Assembly (NCBI GenBank): GCA_964019335.1
Contig: OZ025665.1
Span: 407,398-471,397 of the forward strand
Direction: 5' to 3'
Length of the DNA: 64,000 nt
Source: Diplonema japonicum
Taxonomy: Eukaryota > Euglenozoa > Diplonemea > Diplonemida > Diplonemidae
Shown piece by piece: positions 59,339 to 64,000 of the stretch. Made by a program: the position numbers and the translations under genes. Within the stretch, counting starts at the first letter, position 1; each line of letters begins with the position of its first letter. The notes beneath the pieces were generated by a model, which made no database searches, was not told the DNA's origin, and saw nothing but the letters and a program-made list of their open reading frames with translations.

Positions 59339-62300
59339 CTACGCCGCGTCAGAATCGCTGCTGAACACAAACTCAAGCGAATGCTGTTCATCTGAAGCCT
59401 CACATTTTGAATCGCAACCCTCGCCCTTGTTCTCGGCAGGAAGAGGTGTGGCAGAGTATGTAGGTGAGGCATATGTCTTATGCCGTTTGAAAGTACGGGA
59501 TGAGCGGGTGTGACGACGATAGTCGAGTTCCTCCTCAGAAGGCTGCGCATCTACGTCCATCTCTTCTACTTCTTCTTCTTCTTCCTCCTCCTCCTCCTCC
59601 ATCTGCTCCTCAACAGCGTCCAAGGAGCTTCTCAAAGAGTCATGCATGAGGACCGAATGTACAACCGACTTCCTGTTGTTGTAGATATGCTGCAACACAG
59701 AGTCCTTGGATGCGTGCCTCGACCAGTTGGTGGGTGGGATGGTGTCGAATGACTTCAGGTCCGTCCTCGACCACTTCTCCTCCAGCACCTGCATGGCCAT
59801 TTGCATCTTAGCAGCTGTTCTTGCAAAGAGGGTCTGTTCAACTGTACCCTGCGCAACGAGTCGGTACACTGTGACAGGTTGTGTCTGGCCGTACCTGTAT
59901 GTTCTGTAGATGGCTTGCAGGTCTGTTTGTGCATTCCACCCAACACTGTACAGAACGACCCTGCTGGCGCCTACAAGGTTGATACCCAGCCCACCGCTGC
60001 GTGTTGAGATGAGGAGCAAGCTTGACCGTGAGTTCGGGTTGTTGAAGTCGTCGCACATCATTTGCCGTTTTGGAAGCCCTAGAGTCCCGTCCAGCCTGTG
60101 GTATTCCGTTCCCTTTCGCCACCCGCCTGTTACTTTCTTCGCTGCCTTCTTCATCATGCCACCATCTGTCCATTTCCTGTTTTCAGGTGGCTTCAGTTGT
60201 GACAAGTACTTCTCCACCGTGTTGAGCATCGCCGCCGAGTCGCAGAACACGACGAGCTTCTCGCCCATCATCGTCACCTTCTCGATGATATCCAGCAGCA
60301 CCTGCGTCTTCGGGTTGTGGCGCAACGCGTCGTCGTTGCCCTCATACCCGTCCTTGAACACGGGCAGTGCCCAGCTGAAGTTCTTCCCGTCCTTGTTGTA
60401 GAGCGCTCTTCCCTTCTTCATCTCCGTCACGTTGCTGTCCTCGATGTCGAATTTGTCGCCACTGGAACGCAGCTCACTGAGAGGAAGCACACCCTTAGAC
60501 ATGCAGTAGTCTCTGATGAGGTGCGTGTGCGAGCACAGCTTCGACATGATCGCGCCCATGGCCAGGGCACGGGTTGTCTTCACCCTGGCTTCCTTGTCGC
60601 CGCCTTGTGAAGTCATTAGCTCGGTGTACACGAGACGCTGCAAAGGCGACGACTTAGTGTACAGAATGTACTCCGTGAGGGGAGGGAGCTCGTCGCGGAG
60701 GAGTCTGCAGTCGAAGCGTTGGATGAAGCCTGTCATGGCATACGCCAGCTCGCTCCTTGCGGACGCATCTGTCGAGGCACGTGTGTACATGTCAGTGAGC
60801 TCGCTTATGTCCCACGAGTCTGGGCGCACGAAGTTGATCATGGTGTGGTACTGCCGCATGTTGTTCTGCATAGGTGTGCCTGTCAGCACAACGCGATTCA
60901 GCGTTTCTAGCAGGTGTAGGTTCCGAGTAAGGGCAGAGTTTGGTGATGAGATCTTGTGCCCTTCGTCGATGAAGACAAGCTCTGTCGACTCGCACAGGAT
61001 CTTGCTGACGTCCGCCAAGCCATCCTTAATGTTCTTCTTCAGCGAGTCTTGTGCTGCCTTCTCCACTTCTGCCTGCTCCTCCGCCTCGTCGTCATTCGCG
61101 TACTGCGACGCCCTGATCACGGCCTTCACGTCCTCGTCTTTCTCGTCGTCGGCACCCTTCGACCTCCTGCCACGGGGGGACGCATTCCCGTCGCCACCAG
61201 CAGCCACAAACCTCACAAACATCGCGTACGACATTATCAAAACGCCTCCCTCCTTCGACCATTCCCGCACGTCATTCGCGTGCTTCGTGCCTTCGATCAC
61301 ATACAATGTAGGCGTTTCATGCTTTGTCACGGAGCACCAATCCACGAACTCCCTGCTCCATTGTCTTAGAGTACTCTTCGGTGCCACGATCAAGGCCCTG
61401 CTTCCCTTCCCAAGCCTCATCCACATCAAGATGAACGCTATGCTGGTCAAGGTCTTGCCCAAACCCATTCCGTGTGCGACAATGCACCCACCAGCGAATT
61501 TCTCCTCCTCGCGGACCACCTCAGGCAGAGCTACGAGGTTCTTCCAAAGGAACTGCACGCCTTGTATCTGGTGCTTCTTGAGGACTTCGGAGAGGTTCTG
61601 CGGGAGCACGAGGATGGTCTCCTCTGACCTTCCAAGAAGTCGGTCGGAGATGCCTGCTGTTGCGTCTTTGAGCTCACGGCTTACGAAGTTGTTAAGCTTT
61701 GAGCTATCCACCTTAAAGGTGTCGCCCATGTGGGGGCTTTCGGTGGTGTGGACGTTGCCCTCCTCTGTCACAGAGCGCTCGACGCCGTCTATCAGATCAC
61801 GAGTCACGGCGTCACTGTCGTGCGTTCACGGTGGTGGGATGGCATACCTTTTGTCCAAATCCTCAAAGAGCTTGGCACGTGCGGCTCTCAATCTTGCGCG
61901 TCCCTGCAGGCTTGCGTCCACTTTATGTGCATACCTCCATCTTCGTGTTTTTGTCTCTGACAGTTCTGAGTCTCCCATTTTCTTCCAGCAACCTTGCCTC
62001 TTCGTCTACCTGGTTAGGGTTCAGCAGCGCCAGCTCTGGGTGCTTTTTAATGAGCATCGCCTTCTCTTCGACGGCCCGTTTCTCGTACTTCTCCTTCTCG
62101 GACACCGACAGGTTCCGCCACGTTTTGATGAGGAAGTGCCGTGTCGCGTCCTTGCCCTGCCCCTTCAGCTCTTGTATCTTGTCGGCACACAGCAGGTCGA
62201 AGGCAGAACGCATTGTGGGAAGCCCGTTGGCGCCCTTCCTGGAAGGCATCACAGTTGACTTGTTGGTACGTCTGACGGTCAGCTTTCCAGTAGAGGTGCG

Positions 62301-63485
62301 GGCTGGGGACTTCTTCGGCTTGGTTTTAGGGTTATTGACCAAGGAGGGTTTGGGCTGGACAGAGGCGGTGAGGTCTGGTGGCGGTTTGGGGTTGTCGTTG
62401 AGGAGCTCGTTGGCGAGTTTGGAGAAGCGCTTCTCCTTCTCGGTGGTGGGGGGGTCGTTCGTCAGCATGATGTAGTCGTTGGGAGGGGTGGTGTGCACCT
62501 CGCACTTTTCAGGTTCAGGTTCAGGTTCAGGCTCAGGCTCAGGCTCAGGCCGCTTCCGAGTAGCTTGCTTGGGGGTAGACAACGGCTGGTCGTCTTTGAT
62601 GTAGGCCTGGCGTGACGGGTCATCAATGCCTTCATGCGCAGGCAGCAGCATTCTTCTCCGCGCAGGCGTCCCCTCCACCTTCCGCTTTTTATTAGGCGAC
62701 GCTGGAACAACAAGCTCGTCTTCTGTTTTCAATTGCACGGGAGCCGCATATGCAAGGGGAGGAGGCTGCACGGGAGGGATCTGCGGGGCTTCGGTTATCG
62801 TGATTAAATCTTCACTGAACAACCCAGATGAGTCGATGGTCCCCGTCCCCGGTGGGGTGGGCATGGGGAGGGAAAGAGACGGCTGTTGTTTGGCTGACTT
62901 CTCCGCTTCCTTTAGAAGTTCAAGCTGCCCCTCCATCGACCTATTCGACACCTGGCTGTATATAGCAATCTGATCGGAGGTAAGAGGCTGCATTGCCACC
63001 TTTCCGCCATGCTCAGTGATGTCCACAGGAAGCCCGGTGTAGAAGAGATATGCAACGGGGGGTTGGTCTTCTCGTTCTTCGGCAAGTTTTTCGCCAGGGC
63101 TGAGTTTGCCACCGCCGCCGAAGCACAGCTTGTCGCCCTTTCGGAAAGGGTTGTCATCACCTACCACCTTGACCCAGTTGACGAACGTTCCGTTCGTTGC
63201 CTTGTTGTCACTGATGGAATACTCATAGCTACCATTTGCTGTTTTCTTCCGACAGATCCTACAGTGGACTCGGGATATGCTATGCACAGCTGCCGCCACG
63301 TTTCTGTCGCCATCCGATTTTACTTCTCCCTCCGGGAGCCTTAGTTCGCAGTCTTTGCTCCTCCCTATCGCCAGAACATCTTTTTTGTGCTGCTCGAACT
63401 TCGCAGAAAGATCAACCACTCTTGGATAAACATGCTGGGGAGACCCCTTCTTCACCAGCAATAGCTGCGCGGTCGATTCCTCCAT
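59339..63485 (-). CDS. FHA / HMG-box / SNF2 (ATRX-like) chromatin remodeller, three exons
   Basis: Exons are 61935-63485, 61848-61903 and 59339-61814, joined across introns of 31 nt (61904-61934, GTATGC to CTGCAG) and 33 nt (61815-61847, GTATGC to GACAG), giving 1360 residues. The FHA domain (about 18-110) has GRS at 41-43, SRVH at 71-74 and NGT at 98-100. A Glu-Pro hexanucleotide repeat lies in the linker, and an HMG-box-like segment at about 422-482 (FDLLCADKIQEL, FLIKTWRNLSVSEKEKYE). The SNF2 ATPase has GMGLGKT at 651-657, DEGH at 819-822, LTGTPMQNN, and in the second lobe STRSGGLGINL and YRYGQ. The DEGH form and insert-rich layout fit the ATRX/RAD54-like group. Exon 3 alone has no ATG before an upstream stop, and exon 1 alone ends at a stop inside the intron. 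An acidic tail follows. Confidence 0.82.
62507..62551 (-). repeat. Coding hexanucleotide repeat
   Basis: About seven copies of a 6-base unit (TTCAGG, then CTCAGG, in plus-strand text), encoding alternating Glu-Pro in the linker of the FHA-HMG-SNF2 protein. Confidence 0.85.
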
Positions 63486-64000
63486 TTTGGGCAAAGAATC
63501 TTTTAAAAAAAAAGAATTATAGAGTTGCCTGTGCTTCTTGAAAAAGGCATTTTTATTTTATTTTTTATTTTAAAGTTGCACCTCTTGAAAGAAAGAGAAG
63601 AAGAAGAAAAAAACAAAGAGCGAAAGGAAAGAGAACTAACTTTGTCGAAAAGAAAAAGAGCCAAAAAAGAAGAACAAAGAAGAACAAAAAGGAGCTGGGG
63701 GGGAATAACTGCATGCATTTTTGTTGAGACGGAACACAAACAAAAAAGCAGGGGGGGAGTACTATTGTGGTTTTTTTTTCCCCACCACTTTCGACATCGT
63801 TTTCCTCTCTCTCTCCTTCCCCCCCCCCCTTTTTTTTACCTGCCAAAAAAAAAAAACTCTGTTCCGTCTCGCATCGCCTTAATTAACATGGCTCATCAAT
63901 GAAGTGAAATGGAAATACAAAAAAAAAAAAAAAAAAATCAACCCAACATCTCCTGCCTTTCCAGGGGGTGTGAAGTAGGGGGTCAGTTTTCCCCCCCCTC
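63486..64000. other. Spacer at window end
   Basis: Pyrimidine and purine runs with short unique stretches. No supported gene; open frames on both strands are low-complexity. An upstream minus-strand gene would begin beyond the window. Confidence 0.5.

Noticed and set aside
59339-61807. Separate SNF2 gene starting at GTG 61807
   Set aside because: There is no ATG, an in-frame stop lies just upstream, and splicing from the FHA/HMG exon fits exactly.

Overview
This window is eukaryotic nuclear DNA, most likely from a flagellated protist. The evidence is split genes with GT-AG introns, cilium and basal-body proteins (CFAP99-like, CEP164-like, AK7-like), meiotic recombination proteins (RAD51C-like, ZIP4/TEX11-like), an ARF GTPase, a TBC RabGAP and a LINE retrotransposon. 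Spacers are filled with A, T, G and C homopolymers. All host genes I can support, plus the LINE, lie on the minus strand across about 63 kb; the only plus-strand coding remnant is a decayed piggyBac-like transposase. One-way gene arrays, a 2A-like NPGP motif in a LINE and a thiolase with a PTS1 tail recall Euglenozoa, but the lineage is not settled by this window and introns are more frequent than in kinetoplastids.

Layout. 1-1.2 kb: low-complexity DNA. 1.2-15.4 kb: a small Cys-rich protein, RAD51C-like, SCP2-type thiolase, ZIP4/TEX11-like, PEBP-like, CEP164-like WW protein with a membrane tail, a type II membrane glycosyltransferase-like protein, CFAP99-like, and a spliced TFIIS-N/WW protein. 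15.5-16.3 kb: a non-autonomous inverted-repeat element. 17.0-26.6 kb: a TBC protein and a 2785-residue secreted LamG-repeat protein. 27.4-36.7 kb: ARF, a three-exon micro-gene, AK7-like (split by a 200-N gap), a spliced basic protein, a Tudor-like Lys-rich protein, an ankyrin protein, four-exon WDR12/YTM1, and a Lys-rich nuclear-type protein. 37.2-44.0 kb: a full-length LINE. 44.3-56.6 kb: five tandem HXXXDG acyltransferase genes (one a pseudogene) with a piggyBac-like relic between the first two. 57.3-63.5 kb: TMEM43-like, then a three-exon gene joining FHA, HMG-box and SNF2 ATPase domains.

The most notable signals are: the LINE, whose ORF1 and ORF2 share one frame broken by a single TGA, with no ATG for ORF2 and a 2A-like motif about 60 codons later; the FHA-HMG-SNF2 gene, visible only after removing introns of 31 and 33 nt; and the acyltransferase array, with segmental duplication and blocks identical in sequence between paralogs. 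No tRNA, rRNA or CRISPR was recognised.
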